Shown here piece after piece: positions 24,165 to 31,996 of a stretch of DNA of 55,354 nucleotides (positions within the stretch are counted from its first letter, which is position 1; each line of letters starts with the position of its first letter). The position numbers were made by a program, and so were the translations under genes. The stretch comes from JBBDIM01 sp040880405 (GTDB lineage: Bacteria; Planctomycetota; Planctomycetia; Pirellulales; Pirellulaceae), in NCBI GenBank assembly GCA_040880405.1, contig JBBDIM010000001.1, positions 1 through 55,354 of the forward strand, in the 5' to 3' direction. The notes below the pieces were generated by a model. It ran no database searches. It was given only the letters and a program-made list of their open reading frames with translations, and was not told where the DNA came from.

Positions 24165-24222
24165 AACCGAAGGGGCCGAGTCGACGCAGGTCGAAGCTCA
24201 CCCCTTATATACCCCTTCGGTT
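24165..24222 (-). promoter_or_regulatory. Leader inverted repeat before the trans-sulfuration gene
   Basis: AACCGAAGGGG (24165-24175) and CCCCTTCGGTT (24212-24222) are perfect 11-bp arms with 36 bases between. The near arm ends 36 bp before the start codon at 24128. It may be an operator pair or a leader stem. Confidence 0.4.
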
Positions 24223-24643
24223 ATACCCGCCTACCAGAGTGCATGTCAGTGGAGCCAGCTTGACCGAACAATCGCTCAGGATAGACGCGCGAACGTCCCA
24301 CGCCATTGGTTCCCGGTCGACTCCCCACACACAGACGAGTAATCCGTCACCGCTGGCCAAATCTGGTATGATCAGAAACCAAACCCAGCCATGACAGCGA
24401 CAAACGCCGATCGACCAAGTTTCCCGGAGCTTTTAACGCGCCCCCGCCAGTTGGTGATCAAAGGGATTATCTGGAAAGACGAGATATGGTTGCGGGAATT
24501 CTTGAGAAAACTGCGTGAGTCGCTGCCCGAATCGTGCGGGAAATCGTTGCACAGGGGCGTTTTCTTTGCCCAAAAGTTGCCCGCAGAGGTGGTTGTGGCC
24601 GGTTTCCGCTCAATTCCGCGCTTTTTTGTTGTCGATCTTTCCC

Positions 24644-24649
24644 TATAAT
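24644..24649 (+). promoter_or_regulatory. -10 box, likely ferredoxin gene promoter
   Basis: Perfect TATAAT about 53 bp before the ATG. A T-rich but poor -35 region (CTTTTT) precedes it at the right distance. Confidence 0.4.
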
Positions 24650-24702
24650 GTGGGCGACGCACTTCAATCATCCCGTCGCTACTCCCTCCAGGTTTTGAGT
24701 TA

Positions 24703-25098
24703 ATGGCCAAGAAAAAAGCCCCACGCAAGAAACTGCCGAAGACCCTTGCGGTCATCAACGCCGATAATTGCACCGGGTGCGAATCGTGCCTCGAAGTTTG
24801 CCCGGTCGATTGCATTATCAAGATTGAGCAGTATCCGCAGTTTGGTGCGATGCAGAGTTGGTGCCAGATCGATCTGGAACGCTGTGTCGGTTGCGAGGTC
24901 TGTGTCCACATTCCGCAGAAAAAGACCAACCCCTACGAGTTGACGGTCTGCCCCTGGGACGCAATCGAAATGGTCAAGACAGAAGACGTGGCCAGCACGG
25001 TGGCGAGTATTGGTGGACCGCCGGAGTACATCAACGAGAACTGGGATAATTTGGTTGGTACCGCCCATCATTTGGCGGTCCTCAAGGCGGAAGGTTAG
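24703..25098 (+). CDS. Ferredoxin-like protein with two 4Fe-4S motifs
   Basis: A 131-residue protein with a very basic N-terminus (MAKKKAPRKKLPK). The first cluster motif is canonical, C-x2-C-x2-C-x3-CP at Cys23, 26, 29, 33. The second is C-x2-C-x2-C at 61, 64, 67 with its fourth Cys only at 83 (VCPWD), a 15-residue loop. Extra Cys residues lie at 37 and 54. It probably carries electrons in the cytoplasm; no partner reductase is adjacent. The stop codon overlaps that of the convergent RsbU-like gene (25095-25098). Confidence 0.88.
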   Translation: MAKKKAPRKKLPKTLAVINADNCTGCESCLEVCPVDCIIKIEQYPQFGAMQSWCQIDLERCVGCEVCVHIPQKKTNPYELTVCPWDAIEMVKTEDVASTVASIGGPPEYINENWDNLVGTAHHLAVLKAEG

Positions 25099-26351
25099 CT
25101 CGCAAGGGGGAACTTCACTTCCAGGATCGAAAAGTCATCTCCCAGGACCGATTCCTCGCTTAGCTCCCGGGCATATTCCAGCAGGACATCCATCTTCGAT
25201 TTGCCTGCGGGTAGATCTTGGCTCATCAGTTCGACGAACTCTTCGTGGGTCCATTCCCCGCCACCCTGCTTGTGAATTTCAAAGACGCCGTCGCTGTACA
25301 GATAGAGGATCGACCCTGGCTCGATCACGCGGTAATCCTCGGCGAAGTCGTCCCAAGGAATCATGCCCATCAGCGGGCCTTGCGAGTCGAGGGGAATCGG
25401 GCTTTTTTCCCCTGGGGAATAGACGAGCGTCGGCGGATGCCCTCCGCCAGCCCAGGTGAGCGTACGGCTCGGCAGATGGTAGACCCCGTACCAGATGGTG
25501 AACAGTTTGTTGTCATGCTTGTCCATCGTGAACCGCTCGTTCAGGGCCTTGAGCACCTGGCCTGGTCGGCGGAAGTCGGTGTTGGGTAGGGAATCGTCCC
25601 GCACGACATTGAGGACACTCACGGCCAGGAGGCACGAATCGAGCCCATGTCCGGTGACATCGAGCAGATAGAGGGCCAGGTGGTCGTCGTCGATGGCGTG
25701 GTAGCCCATCACATCGCCCCCCAAATCCGTACTGGGGATGTACCGCCAATCGATCTGAAGCGGCTTCTCGCACGGCTTGGGAATTAGATTGCGGACATAG
25801 TCCGCCCCGGCGTCCAAGTCCCGTTTCATCTTCTCGTTGGCATGCTCCAGAGCCGAGGTCCTGGCCCGGACGATATCCTCCAACTGCGCGTTGTACTGCT
25901 GGAGCTGCTCGTTTTTCTCACGCAATTCCTCCAGCAGTTCGGTCCGGCTCTTGAGAGAGATCCTGCCACGTTGCCGCGTGATGAATGCCTGGGTGGGTGA
26001 GAGGAAGGTGTGGGGCACCCGTTGAATGAGCGTGAGCCGGTATTGGCCTTCGTCTTGCGTCTGGGCCAATCGGTCGAAGATTTCGCGGAGGATATCGATC
26101 TCCGGGAATCGCTCCTGTCCGGTGAATTCCAACACCAGCAAGGTTTCGGGGGGCTGCTGATCGACGGAAACGCAAAGCGTCGCGGGCTCCGTTTGCTGTA
26201 CGAAATGCCGTACGACTTCCGAGGTCGCGGTCGCCAATCGGGTCGCTTTCACCTGATCGAACTGCAGATCGCCGGCCAGGCTTAAGATCTTGTTGCGGAC
26301 ATCGATGGCGGCGGAGCGGTCGAAAATCCGAATTTCGCCAAGCGGAATCAT
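25095..26351 (-). CDS. RsbU-like PP2C (SpoIIE) phosphatase, last gene of the stressosome operon
   Basis: A 418-residue protein in three parts: residues 1-115 look like a decayed GHKL ATPase domain (ATATSEVVRHF at the N-box position, lacking its Asn), residues 134-182 a coiled coil (EELREKNEQLQQYNAQLED), and residues 195-418 a SpoIIE-type phosphatase. The metal-binding Asp motifs are LLDVTGHGLDS, LYSDGVFE and GDDFSI, so the enzyme looks active. It should be the output of the stressosome, dephosphorylating an anti-anti-sigma or similar STAS protein encoded elsewhere. The start overlaps the rsbX-like stop by 4 bp. Confidence 0.87.
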   Translation of the reverse strand: MIPLGEIRIFDRSAAIDVRNKILSLAGDLQFDQVKATRLATATSEVVRHFVQQTEPATLCVSVDQQPPETLLVLEFTGQERFPEIDILREIFDRLAQTQDEGQYRLTLIQRVPHTFLSPTQAFITRQRGRISLKSRTELLEELREKNEQLQQYNAQLEDIVRARTSALEHANEKMKRDLDAGADYVRNLIPKPCEKPLQIDWRYIPSTDLGGDVMGYHAIDDDHLALYLLDVTGHGLDSCLLAVSVLNVVRDDSLPNTDFRRPGQVLKALNERFTMDKHDNKLFTIWYGVYHLPSRTLTWAGGGHPPTLVYSPGEKSPIPLDSQGPLMGMIPWDDFAEDYRVIEPGSILYLYSDGVFEIHKQGGGEWTHEEFVELMSQDLPAGKSKMDVLLEYARELSEESVLGDDFSILEVKFPLAS

Positions 26352-26947
26352 GATAAGGGTCTCATTGCGATACAGGATGCGTCGTCATGGGGTTTGCCAA
26401 ACCGCCGGACCACCTCTCGGGCGACGATCTCGGCGGGGTCGCCATGAATGTGGCGATAGTCGCTGGTTTCAAAATGACTGGAGACACCGTCCGAATAAAT
26501 CAGCAGGAGGTCTCCCTCGGTCAGGCAAAGGTGTTCCTCGCGGGGGCTGCGAAGGGTGTGACCGAGGACCCCCTCCTTCGTGAGCAGGTGCTGATGCCGC
26601 GGGCCCAAAATGCGTCCCACCGCGTTGCCGATCCCCACGAAGCGCAAATCGCCGCTGGCCGGTTCAAACCGAGCCAGGCTCACTACCGCGCCGCGACTTC
26701 CATGCAAGTGTTGGTGGAGAATGTTGATCAATTTAAGTGGCTTCTCGCTGAGATGCCCGCGGAGGAAGTTCTCGATCCGTGAGGCCAATTGATGAGCCTC
26801 CGGCCCATGTCCCAGGACGTCGATGACCGCCAAAAGGTAAAATCCCGCGCCCGGCAGGACCAAAGCTCGGTCACCACCGACCAACTGCCCTTCCGCCGCC
26901 CTCGCATAGGCCCCCACGTCGAGTTGCCCCGGGTGGTCTAACGCCAT
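26348..26947 (-). CDS. rsbX: RsbX-like PP2C phosphatase
   Basis: A 199-residue minimal SpoIIE/PP2C domain. The metal-binding residues are kept in AVIDVLGHGPEAHQ, IYSDGVSSHF and DDASCIAM. In Bacillus, RsbX removes phosphate from RsbS and RsbR and resets the stressosome. Size, lack of any other domain and position after RsbT support the same role. The start overlaps rsbT by 10 bp and the end overlaps the RsbU-like gene by 4 bp, so translation is probably coupled. Confidence 0.85.
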   Translation of the reverse strand: MALDHPGQLDVGAYARAAEGQLVGGDRALVLPGAGFYLLAVIDVLGHGPEAHQLASRIENFLRGHLSEKPLKLINILHQHLHGSRGAVVSLARFEPASGDLRFVGIGNAVGRILGPRHQHLLTKEGVLGHTLRSPREEHLCLTEGDLLLIYSDGVSSHFETSDYRHIHGDPAEIVAREVVRRFGKPHDDASCIAMRPLS

Positions 26948-27339
26948 TTTCTCACCACGACTTGCGTACCGCCGCCCGGGGTGGAGTTGATTTCAAATTC
27001 GTCCATCATCCGCCGGACCCCCGGCAAGCCGAGCCCGAGGGTTCCGCCGGTGCTCATGCTATCGGTCATGGCCTGTTCGATGTCCTCGATCCCGGGGCCG
27101 TTGTCGCGAGCCTCGATCTCAATGCCGGGACGGTCTCGCCGTTGCACCTGGCGCATGACCAACTCGCCGCGGGTCGCGTACTTGACGATATTCCGGGCCA
27201 ATTCCGAAACGCTGGTAGCGATCATCGCCACCACGTTGCCGTCGAATCCAATCGAAGCGGCGACTTTTCGCGCCAGCAGCACCGACCGGATCACACTCCG
27301 CTCGTCAACAATCGCGATACGATGCTCCTCGTCGGTCAT
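26938..27339 (-). CDS. rsbT: RsbT-like serine kinase (GHKL)
   Basis: A 133-residue GHKL kinase of the RsbT type. The N-box is VSELARNIVKYA with the Mg-binding Asn50, the G1 box is DNGPGI (79-84) and the G2 loop is GGTLGLGLPG. All ATP-binding elements are intact. RsbT phosphorylates RsbR and RsbS, is then released from the stressosome, and activates RsbU. The start overlaps the rsbS stop by 4 bp. Confidence 0.92.
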   Translation of the reverse strand: MTDEEHRIAIVDERSVIRSVLLARKVAASIGFDGNVVAMIATSVSELARNIVKYATRGELVMRQVQRRDRPGIEIEARDNGPGIEDIEQAMTDSMSTGGTLGLGLPGVRRMMDEFEINSTPGGGTQVVVRKWR

Positions 27340-27761
27340 GTCGGATCGTGTGGCTCCTCCGTTGCCGAGGCCGATTCATCCGTCACCTTAATCACCGGGA
27401 GCAAGATCTCGAAGGCCTGATCCAACGTGAGGGCCGTTTCAAGGTCGCCAAAATCAATGTCGTAATCCAACAGCGCGCAGGCGATCCCCGCTCGGATTCC
27501 AACGATCATCGTCCGCGACCCCATCAGTCGAGCCATCTCCATTGACTTGCGGAGCGCGATGAACTCCTCACGATCGATAATCTCGACCCCGGATACGTCC
27601 AAGACCACCACCTTGGTTTGTGTCGTACGGATCTTGTCCAGGAGATCTTGTTGGAACTGCTCCAGCACCCGTTGGTTCAGGTCGACCTGAATCGACGCGA
27701 TCAGGCAACCCTGCGTCAATTGCATCGGAACTCGGGCCACATGGGTAAACTGTTCGGCCAT
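27336..27761 (-). CDS. rsbS: RsbS-like STAS protein without the usual phospho-serine
   Basis: A 141-residue STAS domain, full length for RsbS. The hallmark sequence around the phosphorylated Ser of Bacillus RsbS (IDS) reads EIIDREEF here, so Arg64 takes the place of Ser59. The second conserved segment, GIRAGIACALLDYDI, is also altered from the usual GI-P-VA-TL. It should still pack into the stressosome core, since the fold elements remain. It lies 3 bp after rsbR and overlaps rsbT by 4 bp. Confidence 0.88.
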   Translation of the reverse strand: MAEQFTHVARVPMQLTQGCLIASIQVDLNQRVLEQFQQDLLDKIRTTQTKVVVLDVSGVEIIDREEFIALRKSMEMARLMGSRTMIVGIRAGIACALLDYDIDFGDLETALTLDQAFEILLPVIKVTDESASATEEPHDPT

Positions 27762-27764
27762 GCC

Positions 27765-28682
27765 TTACTTTCCGTTCTCGCGAAGGACGATATCTCGATC
27801 TTGGAAAGCGGCCCCCAAGGCATCCTTGAGTGTGGCCGTGGTGCGAATGTCACCGACATTGATCCCCAGTTCAACAATCGTCTGGGCGATCGCCGGCGAG
27901 ACCCCGGAAATCGTGCAGGTACAGCCCATCAACCGCGAGGCTTTGCTGATCTTGATCAAATGGTTGGCGACTGCCGTATCGACCACCGCGACACCGCTGA
28001 TATCTAAGATTAACGAGCGGCTATGCGTCTCGGCGATCTTTTGCAGCACGGCTGTCATGATGTCCTGGGCTCGTTTGGAGTCGATGATTCCCACGATCGG
28101 CAGCATCAAGATATCGTTCCAGACCTCGGTCACGGGGGTCGACATCTGCATCAGTGACTCATGCTGCTCGGCGATCAGGCAGTTCGTCTCGCGCATGTAG
28201 GTATCGACAACGATCGCCACATCCAGCATGATCAGTTTGGTGATCGACTTGAGGGCCAAAGCGTATTGCTCGCCATCCAGACTGTCGTCGTACAGGACAT
28301 CAGTCCAGATTCGCAGGGCGCGATACATGCTGGAGACGTAGGTAGGTAGCGGCAACCCAACGCGCGCAAGCTGTGAGCCAACCTTCTTGCGGCGACTGAC
28401 ATAGTGGTTATCGATGATGCCGCTGAAAAACTCTTGCCAGTACTTAGTGTGCTCGGTTTGATCTGCCTCGAGCTTGCGCGGGCTAGAGAATTGCGTTTCG
28501 TACTCGGGCTGGGTTTCGAGCCAAGCGTAGAGCTCGCTGATGAACTCTTGCATCTTGGGCGAGACCAGCTCGCCGTACGACCGCAGGGTTTCCAGGTCTT
28601 GCGCGGTCACGTGGTACAGGTCGCACAATTCGCGCGCGGATAGATTTCCCAGGTCACAATGTGAGCTCATCACCGGTGTCAT
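27765..28682 (-). CDS. rsbR: RsbR-like stressosome protein with a globin-type sensor
   Basis: A 305-residue protein: residues 20-150 are a protoglobin/globin-coupled-sensor-like helical domain, a linker helix follows (about 165-185), and residues 190-290 form a STAS domain. In the STAS part the two phosphorylatable Thr are kept: VDTAVAN (Thr236) and SPAIAQT (Thr268). The proximal His of heme-binding sensors is replaced by Leu (VGSQLARVGL). RsbR proteins form the stressosome shell and receive the stress signal. First gene of the operon. Start uncertain: ATG 28682 or 28670; the frame opens at a TTG, 28730. Confidence 0.88.
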   Translation of the reverse strand: MTPVMSSHCDLGNLSARELCDLYHVTAQDLETLRSYGELVSPKMQEFISELYAWLETQPEYETQFSSPRKLEADQTEHTKYWQEFFSGIIDNHYVSRRKKVGSQLARVGLPLPTYVSSMYRALRIWTDVLYDDSLDGEQYALALKSITKLIMLDVAIVVDTYMRETNCLIAEQHESLMQMSTPVTEVWNDILMLPIVGIIDSKRAQDIMTAVLQKIAETHSRSLILDISGVAVVDTAVANHLIKISKASRLMGCTCTISGVSPAIAQTIVELGINVGDIRTTATLKDALGAAFQDRDIVLRENGK

Positions 28683-28822
28683 CTCTTGAAGCCAGGAGGA
28701 AACCGCTCCGGGATTACCCGGCCCCGACAATTGCCGAAGCCAGTTCCATGGCGGTCAAATTCAGACAATCACCCCATGGTACTTGGAGAACCGACGCCGG
28801 TCGAGGTTTTCAAGAGGACAAT

Positions 28823-28907
28823 CCAACGGGGATGAGTTCAATTACAAAGAGTCGGCGGCATAGAACCCCCAGCCGCGGCACCCGTAATTGAACTTATCCC
28901 CTGTTGG
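28823..28907. repeat. Paired-arm hairpin element between kinase and rsbR
   Basis: Arms 28823-28845 and 28884-28907 are inverted copies (CCAACGGGGATGAG... versus CCAACAGGGGATAAG... on the other strand) differing by one added base and one substitution. The GGGGAT-AAGTTCAATTAC pattern is akin to the GGGG...GTCCAATT arms at 52 kb. Confidence 0.75.
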
Positions 28908-28928
28908 TGAACCTTGGGATGCACCCGC

Positions 28929-30455
28929 TCAGGCCTCGGCCCCTTCCTTCAATTGGGCCGTCTTCTGCAGCAGAATATGGATCAGGTTGCGCAGTTCGCG
29001 AACCTTGATCGGCATCGTCATCGATTTACGTCGATCGCCGAACACCGCCTTTTCCTTCAGCTCCACATGCTTCTCCTTGACCAGCAAGACCGCGGGAAAA
29101 TCCCTCGTATGCGGGCTTTTCCCAAACGTGTTGAACGCTTCCAACGCGTCCAGGCCGAGATCGACGGCGCTGAACACGACGATGTCGGCCGGGGGCATTC
29201 CCCCGTCGTCGAATCGGCCCAGGGCGCGGTTGGGGTCGCCGATGACTAGCACGCGATAACCATACTTCTTGAGCCGCTCTCGCAAGACGTTTTGCATCTC
29301 GGGGTTCGCCTCGACGATCATCACCGTCTTATTAAGCCCCTCCAGCTTCTTCATCCCGGCATCGCCTGACATCCCGCCGGTAAGTTGGGTTCGGATTTGA
29401 CCCGCTTGGGTATGGTCCCCCTTTTCCAGCTTTTGCAGGGCCAGTTTCAGATCCAACAGCAGGGAGGAGGGGGAGTCGTAGCGCCGGTCCGGGTTCGGTT
29501 CCATCGCTTTGATTGCCACCGAGGCGGCCGAGCGTGGTAACTCCGGGGCCACGTCGGCGATCGGTCTGACCTTCAAGTACCGATCCGCGGCGAGCCGGAG
29601 GGCGCGGTCGCGGGTGTCCGCCAGCGGCAACTGGCCGGTCAGCATCGAGTAGTAAATCGACCCGGCGAAGAACAGATCGCTGCGAGGATCATCACGCGGT
29701 GCCCCGGTTGCCATTTCCAACCCGGCGTAGTCGACGGTTCGCGGATTGGTGGCGGCTCCATCTTCCTGGATCTGCTCGGCGAAGGCCGCCAAGCCGAAGT
29801 CGACCAACTTGGCGCGGCCTTTACTGGAGACAAGCACGTTGGTGAGCTTCAGATCGCGGTGCGTCAAACCACGTTCCGCGGCATAGGCCAACCCCGACAC
29901 GATGTCGATCATTAGGTTGGTCGCTTCAATCGGGCTGAACTTCTTGCGAATCCGCATCATCTCGCGCAGATTTTGCCCTTCGATGAACTCGATGATCAGA
30001 AAATAGTTGGTCCCTACCTGGTGCATCGAGGTCTCACTATGGACCTCATAGATCGGGCAGATATTGGGATGCCGCAGCCCCATGCCCAACTCCCCTTCAG
30101 TCACGAACTGAGCGGCCCGTTTGGGGTCGTCGGCGAATCGCCGCCTTAAGACTTTAGCCGCGACCACTTTGCCGGTGGTGCGGTGGACCGTGCGAAACAC
30201 GCGCGCAAACGTCCCGGTGCCGACCATGTACAGCACTTTGTAGTCGCCATAGAAGTACCCGGTGCGGAGCCCCTTGATGACTCGTTCGACCTGGTAGTTG
30301 GTCATCAACTCGCGGCGCAGCAGCACATTTTGGAAGGCCCCCAGCGCCACATCGCGGGTTCCCAAATCGCTCCACACGCTGTCGATTTGACGAGCATCGA
30401 GCAGCTCGTAATCCATCGCCCGCTGCGCGAAATCCTCGGCGGTAAGTTCTGACAT
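28929..30455 (-). CDS. Serine/threonine protein kinase with a C-terminal pseudo-receiver
   Basis: A 508-residue protein. A short N-terminal helical region (1-70) leads into a full Hanks-type kinase: glycine loop VGTGTFARVF, Lys101 in VAAKVL, catalytic HRDLKLTN (Asp201, Asn206) and DFGLA (Asp219). Residues ~375-495 have a receiver fold, but the phospho-acceptor is Ser429 (DIVVFS), the acidic pocket is VEANPE, and the conserved Lys is Met481 (SMTMPIK). No membrane segment. It lies 246 bp upstream of rsbR on the same strand, separated by a hairpin element. A signalling role with the stressosome is possible but unproven. Confidence 0.9.
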   Translation of the reverse strand: MSELTAEDFAQRAMDYELLDARQIDSVWSDLGTRDVALGAFQNVLLRRELMTNYQVERVIKGLRTGYFYGDYKVLYMVGTGTFARVFRTVHRTTGKVVAAKVLRRRFADDPKRAAQFVTEGELGMGLRHPNICPIYEVHSETSMHQVGTNYFLIIEFIEGQNLREMMRIRKKFSPIEATNLMIDIVSGLAYAAERGLTHRDLKLTNVLVSSKGRAKLVDFGLAAFAEQIQEDGAATNPRTVDYAGLEMATGAPRDDPRSDLFFAGSIYYSMLTGQLPLADTRDRALRLAADRYLKVRPIADVAPELPRSAASVAIKAMEPNPDRRYDSPSSLLLDLKLALQKLEKGDHTQAGQIRTQLTGGMSGDAGMKKLEGLNKTVMIVEANPEMQNVLRERLKKYGYRVLVIGDPNRALGRFDDGGMPPADIVVFSAVDLGLDALEAFNTFGKSPHTRDFPAVLLVKEKHVELKEKAVFGDRRKSMTMPIKVRELRNLIHILLQKTAQLKEGAEA

Positions 30456-30768
30456 GGTATTCCTAATATGCGCAGCGGCCCCTGCTTGCCGCGCACCTCT
30501 GCTCTGATCGGGAGAAGTTATGTCATAAGAAAACGCTGTTCCAGTTGGTTATGCTATTCCAATTGACCGCGAAAAGCAATCGTTTGGATCGTAAATCCAA
30601 TGGTGGAATGGGATTGCGACATCTGGGCCGATTGTGCCTAAAATCCGCCCCCAGGGGTGGGATGCCTTACCGTGAAGCAAGGTCTTAAGCAGCGAGCGTT
30701 ATGACGAGGCGATGGGCGTAGTGCTTGCCAGCCTGAAGGCCGCAACGCGAAAGTAACGCGAACCGGAA
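30456..30768. other. 313-bp gap without a recognised gene
   Basis: Between the kinase start and the hemC stop, both minus strand. I see no clear terminator or known repeat. A direct repeat of ACGCGAA (AACGCGAAAGTAACGCGAA) lies near 30740-30760. Confidence 0.4.
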
Positions 30769-31707
30769 TCAGCCCATGCCGCCGGTGTTGCGGCTATAGG
30801 AAATAATCCGTTCGGCCCCTTGGATCTTGAGTTGAGCCGCGACTTGGTGGCCGATCTCTACCGCTTTATCGGCAGGGCCACAGGCGGTGGCTAAAATCTT
30901 CTGGACACCATCGCCACTGACGACACAGCCGTCCAAGTGAAGCAAAGAATCCTTGTCGTCGATCCGCCCCCAGGCCCCTACCGGTGCCAGGCAGCCGCCC
31001 CGCAGATCCGCCAGCAAGGTCCGTTCGGCCGTCACGGCCTGTCGGCTGGCGGGGTGGTCGAGCTGGGAAACGGCCGCTCGGGTCGCTTCGTCTTTCACGC
31101 GGATTTCAATCCCTAAGGCCCCTTGTCCCACAGCGGGCAGCATCTGCCGTTTGTCCAAAACGTGCTGGATCCGCTCGTTCAGGAGCAGGCGGCGGAGGCC
31201 CGCTTCGGCCAGGATGATGGCGTCGTAATCCCCTTCGTCCATTTTGCGGAGCCGCGTCTCGACGTTGCCGCGGATATCGCGGACTTCCAGATCGGGCCGA
31301 ATGTGCAAGGCCTGGGCCTTACGGCGGACACTGCCGGTCCCTAGGACCGCGTTGGGTTTGAGGCTTTCCAGGGTCGAGGGTTCCCGGGCCACCAGCACGT
31401 CACCGCAGGCCTCGCGGGGAGGGATGGCGGCCAAGGTGAGTGCGGGCGTGGGGGCGGTTGGCAGGTCCTTCAAGCTGTGGACAGCGACATCGATCCGGCC
31501 GTCGAGCAGCGCGGCTTGGATTTCCTTCGTGAAAAGCCCCTGTCCCCCGATTTCCCCCAGGGGACCTTGGGTCACGTCCCCTTTGGTGGAGATATGGATA
31601 ATCTCAACTGGGTGTCCCAGGTGGTGCAGGGCTTCGGCGACCCAATTGGCCTGCCAGAGAGCGAGTTGACTGGAACGTGTTCCGACGCGAATAGCGGCTT
31701 GGGGCAT
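30769..31707 (-). CDS. hemC: Hydroxymethylbilane synthase (porphobilinogen deaminase)
   Basis: A 312-residue enzyme that joins four porphobilinogens into hydroxymethylbilane in heme synthesis. The start motif IRVGTRSSQLALWQ, the SLKDLPT element with its catalytic Asp, VLGTGSVRRKAQ, and the dipyrromethane cofactor Cys in LRGGCLAPVGAW are all present. The start at 31707 matches the family; the frame opens at 31812 but that adds residues with no counterpart. Heme supply fits the abundance of c-type cytochromes in this window, though hemC is universal in heme makers. Confidence 0.95.
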   Translation of the reverse strand: MPQAAIRVGTRSSQLALWQANWVAEALHHLGHPVEIIHISTKGDVTQGPLGEIGGQGLFTKEIQAALLDGRIDVAVHSLKDLPTAPTPALTLAAIPPREACGDVLVAREPSTLESLKPNAVLGTGSVRRKAQALHIRPDLEVRDIRGNVETRLRKMDEGDYDAIILAEAGLRRLLLNERIQHVLDKRQMLPAVGQGALGIEIRVKDEATRAAVSQLDHPASRQAVTAERTLLADLRGGCLAPVGAWGRIDDKDSLLHLDGCVVSGDGVQKILATACGPADKAVEIGHQVAAQLKIQGAERIISYSRNTGGMG

Positions 31708-31996
31708 AACGTCTTGTAGCAAACGAGAGCAATCGGACGGTGGGAAACCAAGGTTGGCAACGTCTACGTCGTGCCGCGGGAGCGGACGAGATAAATCACC
31801 TGAGCCGTCCAAGATAATCGAAAACAGTGCCAGGGGCGAGGGTGCGTCCCCCCGAGCGATGTTGGCTCAAGGGGCGTCGATTCCGACTCGAGAGAGCAGG
31901 GTCCAACCGTCATGGGTCGGCGGATCATCCCGAGTACCCTTTTACGCTGCAATTTGGAACTCGCGTGCCACCCGAAAATTATGTTGGTACAGACCA

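Larger units (their letters stand above)
24129..24702. other. 574-bp divergent gap between the PLP enzyme and ferredoxin genes
   Basis: Holds a leader hairpin on the minus side (24165-24222) and a TATAAT box on the plus side (24644-24649). No gene was recognised; open frames in it have no recognisable protein features. Confidence 0.5.

Noticed and set aside
27765..28730. Longer RsbR start at TTG 28730
   Set aside because: TTG with no ribosome-binding site; two ATG codons follow shortly and precede the sensor domain.
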